From: UBA7692 sp964650845
GTDB lineage: Bacteria; Bacteroidota; Bacteroidia; Chitinophagales; LD1
Reading direction: 5' to 3'
NCBI GenBank assembly: GCA_964650845.1
Contig: CAZYXR010000004.1
Location: 1 to 64,000, forward strand
Length of the DNA: 64,000 bases
A program made the position numbers and the translations under genes. Under the pieces are notes generated by a model. The model did no database searches, was not told where the DNA came from, and saw only the letters and a list, made by a program, of their open reading frames with translations. Of the stretch, positions 40,368-49,269 are shown piece by piece (position 1 is the stretch's first letter; every line of letters starts with the position of its first letter).

Positions 40368-41585
40368 TTATTCAGCTATGGGTTTTGCTTGAATTTTGTG
40401 TAGTTTTTTTGTGCCGTCATAAATGCTGAATTTCAAGAATTTACATTCTAACTGACCATTATAAACGGTGATTTTGCGCGTAGGGCGCAAGCCTATGTTT
40501 TTTATAGCATCCATGTTTGAACTGATGAGCCAACAGTCGAACCCCTTGTAGTTTTGCTTAAAAGTGTCGCCTACTGCTTTATACAACTCATTGATGTCTT
40601 CTTTATCCATGCGCTCGCCATAAGGTGGGTTCATTACCAGCACCGGGTTGCCTTTTACGGGTGGCGGCTCGGAGGTTAAAAAATCGGCACAGCGAATTTT
40701 TATCATATCGTCTGTTTTAGAACGCTTTACATTTTCTTTTGCTTTGCGAGCCACATGTGGCGAAAGCTCAATGCCATACAACGCAATATCATTGGATGAA
40801 ATTTTTTCTACCGCAGCATCAAATATTTTTTGCCAAAGCACGGTATCGAAACCAAGAACCTTGTGCCAGTTCATAAAACCAAAATGTTCGCGGTGGTATC
40901 CGGCAGGAATGTTTGCCGCCAGCATTGCAGTTTCAATTAAAATTGTTGCCGAGCCACACATTGGATCTAAAAATGTGCTCTTGCCATCCCAGCCCGAAAG
41001 CTGTACCAAGCCTGCCGCCAACACTTCGTTGATAGGTGCAAGATTTGTTTTGTCGCGGTAGCCGCGTTTATGCAGCGAGTCGCCCGAACTGTCTAATGCA
41101 AGGGTGCACTTATTGCCCGAAACGTGCAGATGAATGCGCAGTGTAGGGTTGTCTAAATCTACCGATGGGCGCTCGCCAAATTTTTCGCGAAATCTATCGG
41201 CAATACCATCTTTTGTTTTTTGCGAAATAAATTGCGAATGGTTAAAAACATCTGTATTCAATACCGTGTCGATGGCTATGGTATCATTTTTATCAATCAG
41301 TTTTTCCCACTCTATGGCTTTGATTTTTTGATACAAAGATTCTTCGTTTGCTACATCAAAAGTGGCATACTGCACAAGCACCCGCAGGGCGGTACGCAGC
41401 ATCAAATTGGCTTTATACATCACCCCGATGTTGCCTTCAAAACTAACTGCACGCGTGTGTTTTTCTACATTTTCGGCACCCAGTTTTGAAAGTTCAGCGG
41501 CACACAATTCTTCTAACCCAAAAATGGTTTTGGCTACCATTTTAAAATTAGTAGAAGCACCTCCGGATAATGGAAACAAATTCAT
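40368..41585 (-). CDS. rlmL: THUMP-domain rRNA methyltransferase (RlmL N-terminal-like)
   Basis: This 405-residue SAM-dependent methyltransferase is probably for N2-methylguanosine in 23S rRNA (G2445 by homology). A THUMP RNA-binding region occupies about 15-170 (FGLEELCAAELSKLGAENVE to KCTLALDSSGDSLHKRGYR). The catalytic domain has FLDPMCGSATILIETAML and the motif IV VMNPPYGERMD. The second (RlmK) half of enteric RlmL is absent, as is common in this phylum. ATG 41540 (MVAKTIFG) is an alternative start. Downstream galE is only 31 bases away. Confidence 0.9.
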   Translation of the reverse strand: MNLFPLSGGASTNFKMVAKTIFGLEELCAAELSKLGAENVEKHTRAVSFEGNIGVMYKANLMLRTALRVLVQYATFDVANEESLYQKIKAIEWEKLIDKNDTIAIDTVLNTDVFNHSQFISQKTKDGIADRFREKFGERPSVDLDNPTLRIHLHVSGNKCTLALDSSGDSLHKRGYRDKTNLAPINEVLAAGLVQLSGWDGKSTFLDPMCGSATILIETAMLAANIPAGYHREHFGFMNWHKVLGFDTVLWQKIFDAAVEKISSNDIALYGIELSPHVARKAKENVKRSKTDDMIKIRCADFLTSEPPPVKGNPVLVMNPPYGERMDKEDINELYKAVGDTFKQNYKGFDCWLISSNMDAIKNIGLRPTRKITVYNGQLECKFLKFSIYDGTKKLHKIQAKPIAE

Positions 41586-41628
41586 GCTGCAATGTTAAGC
41601 TAAAGCTGTTAGAGCCGCGAAACAGAAA

Positions 41629-42708
41629 TTACAATTTAGACAACCTATTGCGCAATAGCATATCTGCCAGCACCAAGGCTGCCATAGCTTCAACTATGGG
41701 AACTGCACGTGGCACCACACAAGGGTCGTGGCGACCTTTGTTTTCTAAAATAATCTCGTTACCGCTATCATCTACCGATTGTTGTGGCAGCATGATGGTA
41801 GCTACGGGTTTGAATGCAACATTAAAATAAACATCCATGCCGTTGCTTATGCCGCCTTGAATGCCGCCCGAATAGTTTGTAATGGTACTTATGTTTTTAC
41901 TTTGGTTCACAAACACATCGTTGTGGTCGCTGCCCTTCATGGTTGCTGCGGCAAATCCGCTGCCATATTCAAAACCTTTTACGGCATTGATACTGAGCAT
42001 TGCCTTTGCTAACTCTGCTTGAAGCTTATCGAAAACCGGTTCGCCCAAACCCGCAGGTACACCTTGCGCCACACAGCACACTATGCCACCAAGTGTGTCG
42101 CCATTTGCGCGTGCGTCTTGAATGGCTTTAATCATTTTGTTTGCGGTAGCAGCATCGGGGCAGCGCACAATATTAGCTTCGGTTTCTGCAAGGTTTAGCT
42201 CGCTGTAAAGTTTATCTGTTTTTATATTGCTAACCTGCGACACAAATGCCGAAACAGTAATGCCATAATGCTGCAATAGCAATTTGGCAATAGCCCCGGC
42301 AGCAACCCTTGCTGCAGTTTCGCGGGCACTGCTTCTACCGCCCCCGCGGTGGTCACGGTGGCCAAATTTTTGTTGCCAAGTATAGTCGGCATGCGATGGC
42401 CGAAAGGCGTGTTTTAAATGGTCGTAATCTTCGGGCTTGCTGTCTTTGTTGCTGATGGCGAGCGCAATGGGTGTGCCAAGCGAAAAGCCCTCGTACACAC
42501 CACTCAATATTTGCACTGTATCGTCTTCGCTGCGCTGTGTGGTAATGGCAGATTGCCCGGGCTTGCGCCTGTCCATTTCATGCTGAATGAAATCTATGTC
42601 AATCTTTAATCCTGCTGGACAGCCGTCAATAACAACACCAATGGCTTTGCCGTGACTTTCGCCAAAAGTGGTGATGCTGAAAAGTTTGCCAAAGGTGTTT
42701 GCCGACAT
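41629..42708 (-). CDS. aroC: Chorismate synthase
   Basis: AroC makes chorismate from EPSP, the end of the shikimate pathway, and needs reduced FMN. The 359-residue protein has all family marks: TFGESHGKAIGVVIDGCPAGL at the start, RRKPGQSAITTQRSEDD, FRPSHADYTWQQKFGHRDHRGGGRSSARETAARVAAGA and SGGIQGGISNG near residue 280. It is 43 bases from the methyltransferase gene downstream, and 12 bases from the DUF4139 gene upstream, so several leftward genes may share a transcript. Confidence 0.97.
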   Translation of the reverse strand: MSANTFGKLFSITTFGESHGKAIGVVIDGCPAGLKIDIDFIQHEMDRRKPGQSAITTQRSEDDTVQILSGVYEGFSLGTPIALAISNKDSKPEDYDHLKHAFRPSHADYTWQQKFGHRDHRGGGRSSARETAARVAAGAIAKLLLQHYGITVSAFVSQVSNIKTDKLYSELNLAETEANIVRCPDAATANKMIKAIQDARANGDTLGGIVCCVAQGVPAGLGEPVFDKLQAELAKAMLSINAVKGFEYGSGFAAATMKGSDHNDVFVNQSKNISTITNYSGGIQGGISNGMDVYFNVAFKPVATIMLPQQSVDDSGNEIILENKGRHDPCVVPRAVPIVEAMAALVLADMLLRNRLSKL

Positions 42709-42720
42709 GGTGCTTAACTT

Positions 42721-44256
42721 TTATATTCCATACAATACATCATACTCATAGCTGATGGTTTTTTTCTCGTTTGCTTTTAATGGCACTTCCCATTTGATTT
42801 GCGACTCGGGATTGATAGAAGTGTGGTAGCTTTTCTTTTTAGTAACTGCGGCTCCATCGCTTTGTTTATTTACTTCTCCGGTTAGGTTTTTTGTAATGTT
42901 TACGGTGGTGGCTACTGCCTGAAAGTTTTCGATTGTGATAGTGCCTTTCAGTGTTGCTTTGGCATAAGTTGTTTTGCCCAATTTTTTAAAACTCTCGTTG
43001 CGCGAAAGTTCTTCTTCTACGCTTTTAGTTACAATATCAATTGCTTTTGATAAGCGAACATCGGTATTGGCTCCGGCAGGCGTGTAGCCCATGTTGTCTT
43101 GTGCAAGAAATTGTTCTTTTTCATTCAATACCATGATGGGTGCAGAGGTAAGTGGTACACCGCTGGTGTTTTTGATTTCGAGCGAATGGAACACATCGTA
43201 TTTGTTCTCTTCGGTATTGGCAAAGCGGCTATAAAGAAAGTTCACATAATCAGGAATGGTGCATTCGTATTTGTCTTTGTATTCTAACTCTTTTGCAAAA
43301 ATGGGAAAATTGCCTTTGCTACTTTTTGCCAAGCTTACTTTCCCTATTTTATAGAAATATAAATCGCCTGTTTTTTCGCCTTCGGTATCGAAGTTTTGGC
43401 TAAACATATCATCACCGGCTGCGGCTTCCATTTGAACCGATTTATACATGTATTGAGCGTTGTTGGTATTTCGCGCCATTAGTGCTGCGGCTCCTTCGTT
43501 GGTAAGGTAGTCGTAGGTCATTGGGTCGGCTTTTAAACCAAAAGCAAGTTGTGGTGAACCAACTACCAGTTCCATTTCGGCATTGTTGATGGCTTCGCCT
43601 CCGTTTTCGATAGTTGCTTTCATTTCTAAGCGGGCATTTTTACTATCTTTTAGTTTTAAAAAGTATGATGGAATCCAGTTCATACCGCTTTGTAGGTAAA
43701 ACTCTTGCAGTGCAATAGTCGAGGCAGTTTTTTCGGGTTGCAACACTATCATTCTTTTTAAGCTATCGGCCAAAAAGGTATTGCTTTCGCTTTCTTTAAA
43801 TTCTACTTGATAGATGCTATTTGCTTTTAACCACGAATTGCCTTTTTCGGTTTTCACTTTTACCATATTTGTTTGCTGATTAAAATCGGCAATAGTACCC
43901 GAAAGCGATTTGTCAATTTGGTTAGAAGCAGTAAAATAGATGGTGGCTTGTTTACCAACATTAGCCGCTACATAATCTTGCACTGTTTCGCAGCGTATAT
44001 TTTTTTTAAGTGTATCTATTTTGAATGTAAGATTGCGGATGCCGTTTTCTTTGGCAGCACCCACCCAATATGCGCCATAAAGTGCTTTTTCGGGCAAGGG
44101 TAAAAGCACATTGCCATTTTTAGTGCTGGCGGTGCCTTCGTTTACTATTAGTGCAGTACCATTTTTATAGATGGTTACTTTTTTTGATGGCAAATTGTTT
44201 TGTGCCGATGCGCTCAACAATAATGTTGCTGTGGCAATAGATAAGATAACTTTCAT
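42721..44256 (-). CDS. DUF4139-containing secreted protein
   Basis: This 511-residue exported protein has a signal peptide (MKVILSIATATLLLSASAQ). The N-terminus KKVTIYKNGTALIVNEG matches the DUF4140-like beginning of MuiA-type proteins, and the C-terminal two thirds (from YLQSGMNWIPSYFLKL to ISYEYDVLYG) match DUF4139, with NTSGVPLTSAPIMVL and TINTKNL-like strands. The family is mostly beta-rich and of unknown function. It is on the same strand as and 12 bases ahead of aroC. Confidence 0.85.
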   Translation of the reverse strand: MKVILSIATATLLLSASAQNNLPSKKVTIYKNGTALIVNEGTASTKNGNVLLPLPEKALYGAYWVGAAKENGIRNLTFKIDTLKKNIRCETVQDYVAANVGKQATIYFTASNQIDKSLSGTIADFNQQTNMVKVKTEKGNSWLKANSIYQVEFKESESNTFLADSLKRMIVLQPEKTASTIALQEFYLQSGMNWIPSYFLKLKDSKNARLEMKATIENGGEAINNAEMELVVGSPQLAFGLKADPMTYDYLTNEGAAALMARNTNNAQYMYKSVQMEAAAGDDMFSQNFDTEGEKTGDLYFYKIGKVSLAKSSKGNFPIFAKELEYKDKYECTIPDYVNFLYSRFANTEENKYDVFHSLEIKNTSGVPLTSAPIMVLNEKEQFLAQDNMGYTPAGANTDVRLSKAIDIVTKSVEEELSRNESFKKLGKTTYAKATLKGTITIENFQAVATTVNITKNLTGEVNKQSDGAAVTKKKSYHTSINPESQIKWEVPLKANEKKTISYEYDVLYGI

Positions 44257-44347
44257 GATTGTGTTTGTTTTGCGAATAGATGGTTTAGTTGCGGAATTCC
44301 ATAATTTGCGAATAGTTGTTTGTGATTTGTTCGCAATGATGAAAATA

Positions 44348-44379
44348 AAAAAGGCTGCCTCAAACGAAGCAGCCTTTTT
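44348..44379 (-). terminator. Terminator downstream of icd
   Basis: Perfect inverted repeat AAAAAGGCTGC/GCAGCCTTTTT with a 10-base loop, 22 bases after the icd stop. The A- and T-flanked stem could act on either strand; the position fits termination of icd. Confidence 0.85.
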
Positions 44380-44401
44380 GAAAATAGCAATTTATTTTTG
44401 C

Positions 44402-45731
44402 TTAAAAGTGTTTGATGATTTGCTCGCCAAATGCGCTGCATTTTACTTCTGTTGCGCCATCCATTAAACGCGCAAAATCGTAAGTTACGTTTTTGCTTGC
44501 AATAGCACCACTTAGTCCTTTATGGATTAATTTTGCGGCTTCGTCCCAACCAAAATATTCAAGCATCATTGCGCCCGACAAAATCACCGAGCCTGGATTT
44601 ACTTTGTCTAAATCGGCATATTTTGGAGCAGTGCCGTGCGTGGCCTCAAAAATAGCATGACCGGTTACATAGTTAATGTTTGCGCCTGGTGCAATGCCAA
44701 TGCCACCAACTTGTGCTGCCAATGCATCGCTCAAGTAATCGCCATTTAGGTTTAGTGTGGCAATAACATCAAAATCTTCGGGGCGGGTAAGTACTTGTTG
44801 CAAAGTAATATCGGCAATAGAGTCTTTTATCAAAATTTTGCCCGAAGCAAGTGCTGCTTTTTGTTCTTCGTTGGCAGCCGCTTCGCCCTTTGCTTTCTTG
44901 GTTTTTTCCCATTGATTCCAAGTGTAAGTTTGGTCGGCAAATTCGGTTTCGGCAAGTTGATACCCCCAATCGCGAAATGCACCTTCGGTGTATTTCATAA
45001 TGTTGCCTTTGTGTACCAATGTTAAACTTTTACGCTTTTGAGAAATGGCGTACTCAATTGCCGAACGAATTAAACGTTGTGAGCCAATTTTAGAAACAGC
45101 TTTAATACCAATACCCACATTTGGTTCTACATCTGCGCCAGCCAATTTTGCAACACGCGCATATTCTCTGCCGCGCTTTTTATCGTTAAAGCGAATTTTG
45201 TTGTATTCTTTCTCAAATCTTTTTTTCAAAAATTTCAATACATCTGCTGCTTCTAAAGTGCTGGCTGCAAACTCAATTCCTGCATAAATATCTTCAGTGT
45301 TTTCACGGAAGATAACCATGTCAACTGCTTCGGGGCGTTTTACCGNNNNNNNNNNTGCCTGCATAGTATTGCACCGGGCGCAAACACACATATAAATCAA
45401 GTATTTGGCGCAAAGCTACGTTCAACGAACGGATGCCGCCACCTACGGGTGTGGTTAATGGTCCTTTTATTCCTACCAAATATTCTCTGAAAGCATCTAA
45501 GGTTTCGTCTGGCAACCAGTTGCCTGTTTTGTTGAAGGCTTTTTCGCCAGCCAGCACTTCTTTCCATTCTATTTTGCGCTTGCCTTTATATGCTTTTTCA
45601 ACTGCTGCGTCTAACACGCGCACTGATGAACGCCAAATGTCTGGTCCGGTGCCATCGCCTTCAATAAAAGGAACGATGGGATTGTTAGGCACTTTCAATT
45701 TGCCTCTGCTAATGGTGATTTTTTCTCCCAT
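44402..45731 (-). CDS. icd: Isocitrate dehydrogenase (NADP+), interrupted by an N run
   Basis: This enzyme oxidises isocitrate to 2-oxoglutarate in the TCA cycle. The 5' half includes PFIEGDGTGPDIW, WLPDETLDAFREYLVGIKGPLTTPVGGGIRSLNVALRQ and YVCLRPVQYYAG. After the gap come VIFRENTEDIYAG, LTLVHKGNIMKYTEGAF, NLNGDYLSDALAAQVGGIGIAPGAN and ATHGTAPKYADLDKVNPGS. The N run at 45346-45355 falls at the short loop before VKRPEAVDM, where the family has four residues; that needs 9 missing bases rather than 10, which explains the frame change. ATG 45731 (MGEKITISRG) is preferred; ATG 45782 would place the start in the promoter. Confidence 0.94.
45346..45355. other. Assembly gap (10 N) inside icd
   Basis: Ten undetermined bases. 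Restoring one frame through the conserved loop requires 9 bases, so the fixed 10-N length creates an artificial frameshift. Confidence 0.9.
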
Positions 45732-45783
45732 GATTATTGATTGATTGTTGTTAAATTCTGTCTTGTTTGTAAAAAAAGTCATG

Positions 45784-45811
45784 CGAACCTAAAAGGATTT
45801 TTCAAATACAA
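45784..45811 (-). promoter_or_regulatory. icd promoter: TTG-N17-TAGGTTCG
   Basis: On the minus strand TTG (45809-45811) precedes TAGGTTCG (45784-45791) by 17 bases. Transcription would start near 45777, giving a leader of about 45 bases before ATG 45731. Confidence 0.5.
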
Positions 45812-45887
45812 AAGATTTTTGGGATTTGTTGGAAACCTCTTTTTTAAGCTAAAACCGTATCAACTATTGCAAAAGCGCAAAACAAAC

Positions 45888-46952
45888 TCACCGAATGCTT
45901 TCTATGTATGCTGCAATTGTTTTTGGAAAAGCGAATTGATTCAACTTGTTTTTTTCTATGCGTAGCAATCCTTTGCCTTTATCCAATGTGTGCTTGTTAT
46001 CTATGGCAACTTCTAAAAAAGTGATGTGTAACTTTTGATGTGTAAGTTGCTGCTTAAACACTTCGGAGCGATGTGTGATTTTGAAATCTTTTGTTTCGAG
46101 TAAGTCAACTAATTCTTGTTGCATGTTTTTTGCAATAGGGTTGTCGCTTTCTATTAGTGGAAATTCATATAGCGACTTCCAAATATCGTTGGCTGTGCGC
46201 TGATGAATAAAAGTGTGGTTTTTTTGATGAATAATTATGTAGTAAAAATGTCTTTCCCTCTTTGTCAATTTTTTGCTTCGCACGGGCAATAACATCACAA
46301 GGTTTTTGTTTAAAGCAAAGCAGTTTTGACTCAACACACAATTGTTGCAAATAGGATTTTGTGCTGTGCAAACAGTAGCACCATAATCCATTATCGCCTG
46401 GTTGTATGCAGCTGGATTTTTGTGGCTGATAAGTTGCTGAGCGATAGCCGAAAATTCTTTTTTCCCTGCGGTGGTATCAAAGGGTGTTTCAATACCAAAG
46501 TAGCGCGATAAAATACGAATCACATTGCCATCAACAACTGCCACAGGTTCGTTATACGCAAATGAAGCTATTGCGGCTGCAGTGTATGCACCTACACCTT
46601 TTAGTTGTTGAAGCGATTGAAAGTTGGTTGGGAAAACCCCGCCTAATTTTTCAACAATGTGTTTTGCTGTATGGTGCAAATTTCGAGCACGAGAGTAGTA
46701 TCCGAGTCCTTGCCACAATTTCATTATATCATCTTGCGATGCTGCGGAAAGTAGATGAACAGAAGGATATTTTTTTTTAAAAGCATTAAAATAAGGCAAG
46801 CCTTGCTCCACTCGGGTTTGCTGTAAAATAATTTCGCTGAGCCAAATCAAGTATGGGTTCTTTTCGCCTTTCCACGGCATGGTGCGCTCGTTGATGTGTT
46901 CATTCCACTGCAGAATTTTTTCGGTAAAAAACTTTTTGTTTCCATTGTTCAT
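45888..46952 (-). CDS. mutY: A/G-specific adenine glycosylase MutY
   Basis: MutY removes adenine paired with 8-oxoguanine. The 354-residue protein has WLSEIILQQTRV (catalytic Glu), the helix-hairpin-helix LKGVGAYTAAAIASFAYNEPVAVVDGNV (catalytic Asp) and the 4Fe-4S cluster ligands in CTAQNPICNNCVLSQNC (C-x6-C-x2-C-x5-C). The C-terminal NUDIX-like 8-oxoG recognition domain is present but short (FYYIIIHQKNHTFIHQR to the end). ATG 46952 is preferred over GTG 46958. It is divergent from the HU gene, a common arrangement in Bacteroidota. Confidence 0.94.
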   Translation of the reverse strand: MNNGNKKFFTEKILQWNEHINERTMPWKGEKNPYLIWLSEIILQQTRVEQGLPYFNAFKKKYPSVHLLSAASQDDIMKLWQGLGYYSRARNLHHTAKHIVEKLGGVFPTNFQSLQQLKGVGAYTAAAIASFAYNEPVAVVDGNVIRILSRYFGIETPFDTTAGKKEFSAIAQQLISHKNPAAYNQAIMDYGATVCTAQNPICNNCVLSQNCFALNKNLVMLLPVRSKKLTKRERHFYYIIIHQKNHTFIHQRTANDIWKSLYEFPLIESDNPIAKNMQQELVDLLETKDFKITHRSEVFKQQLTHQKLHITFLEVAIDNKHTLDKGKGLLRIEKNKLNQFAFPKTIAAYIESIR

Positions 46953-47117
46953 AAGCACACATCAGGTAAAGAGCTTTTTGTTAAATACAGTGTTCACTTT
47001 TCTGCTTGAAAAAAATCAAAATGTTGGGAAACAATGTTTTGAAAAAAATAATTATTGCATATTCGGTTTACAAAACGGACGCGAACTTATTTATTAACCA
47101 TTAAAAAAAGTACAGTT

Positions 47118-47426
47118 ATGAGAAAAGCCGACATTGTAAGTAGAGTAACTGAGATGACTGGCGTTCCGAAGGTGGATGTGTTAGTTTCACTTGAAGCATT
47201 CTTCAAGGAGGTAAAGAATTCGTTAAAAGCCGGTGAGAATGTTTATGTGCGCGGGTTTGGAAGTTTTATTCTAAAAAAACGCGCCAAAAAAATTGGTAGA
47301 AACATCAAAAAAAATGTGGCTATCGAAATTCCCGAGCATTATATCCCCTCTTTTAAGCCGGCAAAAGTTTTTGCCGACCAAATAAAAAAAACAGCCAAGC
47401 CCGATAAAGCAAAAAAAGCTGCGTAA
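47118..47426 (+). CDS. HU-family DNA-binding protein
   Basis: This histone-like protein of 102 residues starts MRKADIVSRVTEMTGVPKVDV, with the dimerisation helices, then GENVYVRGFGSFILKKRAKKIGRN, the beta-arm region, and a Lys/Ala-rich tail (KKTAKPDKAKKAA) longer than E. coli HU. It bends and compacts DNA as a homodimer. ATG 47118 was selected because upstream residues of the open frame (from 47055) do not fit the family. The HAD gene follows 6 bases later and is probably cotranscribed. Confidence 0.93.
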   Translation: MRKADIVSRVTEMTGVPKVDVLVSLEAFFKEVKNSLKAGENVYVRGFGSFILKKRAKKIGRNIKKNVAIEIPEHYIPSFKPAKVFADQIKKTAKPDKAKKAA

Positions 47427-47432
47427 CGATTA

Positions 47433-48077
47433 GTGAAATACGATGCGGTAATTTTTGATATGGACGGAGTGCTTATAGACTCGGAACCATGGTGGCGCAA
47501 AGCAGAAATTGAAATTTTTAAAACCGTAGGCTTATCGCTCACCGATGATGATTGCATGAAAACCACAGGCTATCGTTTCGATGAAGTGGTGGAGTATTGG
47601 TATCATCGTTTTCCGTGGCAGGGTAAAACAACCGAGCAGGTTGCTACCGAAGTAATTGATTTAATGGAGCATCATATTGCGTATGATGCTCCATTAATTT
47701 TGGGTGTACACGAAGCGGTGCATCATGCGGCAACAAGTGGTGCTAAACTGGCAGTGGCTTCATCATCGGCATTGCGACTGATAAAAGCAATGGCAACGCG
47801 GCTACAGCGCGATGGCATTTTCGATGCACTGGTTTCGGCCGAATTTGAACCTTATGGAAAACCGCATCCGGCAGTATTTTTATCGGCTGCAAAACAATTG
47901 GGTGTAAAACCCGAAAAATGTTTGGTGATTGAAGATTCGCTTTTTGGTGTTGTAGCAGCTAAAGCCGCCAAAATGAGTTGTGTTGCCATTCCGGCAATGC
48001 ACGATAGGGCAAACCCTAAATTTGCTATTGCCGATTTTATGTTGACCGATATTGGGCAATTGCACACTTTGCTTTGA
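47433..48077 (+). CDS. HAD-family phosphatase (HxpB-like)
   Basis: This 214-residue haloacid-dehalogenase hydrolase starts at GTG 47433. Motif I FDMDGVLIDSEPWW is at residues 8-21, motif II VASSSALRLI is near 105, the Lys motif YGKPHPAVFLSAA near 147, and the acidic VIEDSLFGVVAAKAAKM near 168. The C1-capped, DSEPWW-bearing type resembles hexitol/2-deoxyglucose-6-phosphatases of E. coli, so it probably dephosphorylates small sugar phosphates. Substrate is uncertain. Located 6 bases after the HU gene, with a terminator just downstream. Confidence 0.88.
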   Translation: MKYDAVIFDMDGVLIDSEPWWRKAEIEIFKTVGLSLTDDDCMKTTGYRFDEVVEYWYHRFPWQGKTTEQVATEVIDLMEHHIAYDAPLILGVHEAVHHAATSGAKLAVASSSALRLIKAMATRLQRDGIFDALVSAEFEPYGKPHPAVFLSAAKQLGVKPEKCLVIEDSLFGVVAAKAAKMSCVAIPAMHDRANPKFAIADFMLTDIGQLHTLL

Positions 48078-48096
48078 TGCCAACACATAAAACGCA

Positions 48097-48122
48097 AAAA
48101 GCCACCAATGTTGGTGGCTTTT
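48097..48122. terminator. Bidirectional terminator between HAD gene and tRNA-Asn
   Basis: Inverted repeat AAAAGCCACCA/TGGTGGCTTTT with a tiny loop, flanked by A and T runs. It lies after the rightward HAD gene and next to the 3' end of leftward tRNA-Asn, and would serve both. Confidence 0.8.
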
Positions 48123-48123
48123 G

Positions 48124-48197
48124 CTCCCCCTCTTGGGCTCGAACCAAGGACCCCAAGATTAACAGTCTTGTGCTCTAACCAGCTGAGCTAAGGAGGA
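48124..48197 (-). tRNA. tRNA-Asn(GUU)
   Basis: Leftward 74-base cloverleaf: acceptor TCCTCCT/AGGGGGA with one G-U pair, D arm AGCTCAGCTGGTTAGAGC, anticodon loop CTGTTAA (anticodon GTT), T loop TTCGAGC. Discriminator is G and CCA is not encoded. Confidence 0.95.
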
Positions 48198-48330
48198 ATT
48201 TCCGTATTTCTTTTAAAAAATCGGACTGCAAATGTATAAGTTCAAATGAAATCTCCAATCTTCGCACCCGAAATTTTTTTGAAAGCCTTTTGAAACTTAT
48301 ATAATAACAAACATAAAACAATCAAACAGA

Positions 48331-49260
48331 ATGAGTCTTTTAACCGTTGGTACAGTTGCTTTTGACGCTATTGAAACACCTTTTGGCAAAACCGATAAAA
48401 TTGTGGGTGGCGCGGCTACTTACATTGCATGGAGTGCTTCCTTTTTTTCTAAAAAAGTAAATATAGTGTCGGTAATTGGCGATGATTTTGACATGAATGA
48501 GCTGGCACTTTTAAAAGATAGAGGTGTAGATGCCGAAGGTATTGAAGTAAAACAGGGTAAAAAAAGTTTTTTTTGGAGTGGTAAGTATCACTTGGATATG
48601 AATACCCGTGATACTTTGATTACCGACCTAAATGTGTTGCTGGAATTTAACCCGGTAATTCCCGAAAGCTATCAAAGCAGCGATATTTTGTTGCTTGGCA
48701 ACATTGACCCCAATTTACAATTGAATGTGTTAAACCAACTTGAACAAAAACCAAAGTTGATTGTGCTCGACACGATGAACTTTTGGATGACACCTGCCTA
48801 CAAAGAAAAGTTGCTGGAGGTTATAGGTCGCGTAGATGTGCTTACGGTTAACGATGCGGAAGCGCGCGAGTTATCGGGTGAATATTCGTTGGTAAAAGCA
48901 GCTAAAAAAATTCTTGCACTGGGTCCCGATTATCTTGTGATTAAAAAAGGCGAACACGGTGCGCTATTGTTTCACGAAAACAATGTGTTTTTTGCGCCAG
49001 CCTTGCCTTTAGAAGATGTGTTTGACCCTACCGGAGCGGGCGATACTTTTGCCGGAGGCTTTGCGGGATACTTAGATAAAACACGCGACATTGGCTTCGA
49101 GAATATGAAACGCGCCATCATTTATGGTTCGGCAATGGCTTCGTTTTGTGTCGAAAAATTTGGCACCGAAAGATTGAAAGAACTCAACCATCACGATATT
49201 GAAGAGCGTGTAAAAGATTTTATTGATTTGGTGCAGTTTGATATTGTGCTGGAGGAATAA
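48331..49260 (+). CDS. PfkB-family sugar kinase
   Basis: This ATP-dependent kinase of 309 residues is of the ribokinase/PfkB family: VGGAATYIAWSASFFSKKVNIVSVIGDD at the N-terminus, NDAEARELSG in the middle, and the signature DPTGAGDTFAGGFAGYL with the catalytic Asp near residue 235. The early GTVAFDAIETPFGKTDKIVGGA matches a clade widespread in Bacteroidota usually annotated only as sugar kinase. The substrate is unknown. It is tail-to-tail with bshA (9-base gap). Confidence 0.9.
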   Translation: MSLLTVGTVAFDAIETPFGKTDKIVGGAATYIAWSASFFSKKVNIVSVIGDDFDMNELALLKDRGVDAEGIEVKQGKKSFFWSGKYHLDMNTRDTLITDLNVLLEFNPVIPESYQSSDILLLGNIDPNLQLNVLNQLEQKPKLIVLDTMNFWMTPAYKEKLLEVIGRVDVLTVNDAEARELSGEYSLVKAAKKILALGPDYLVIKKGEHGALLFHENNVFFAPALPLEDVFDPTGAGDTFAGGFAGYLDKTRDIGFENMKRAIIYGSAMASFCVEKFGTERLKELNHHDIEERVKDFIDLVQFDIVLEE

Positions 49261-49269
49261 AAAACCTCT

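Noticed and set aside
44402..45782. Two separate leftward genes in icd
   Set aside because: The halves match one isocitrate dehydrogenase joined through a 10-N gap with wrong length.
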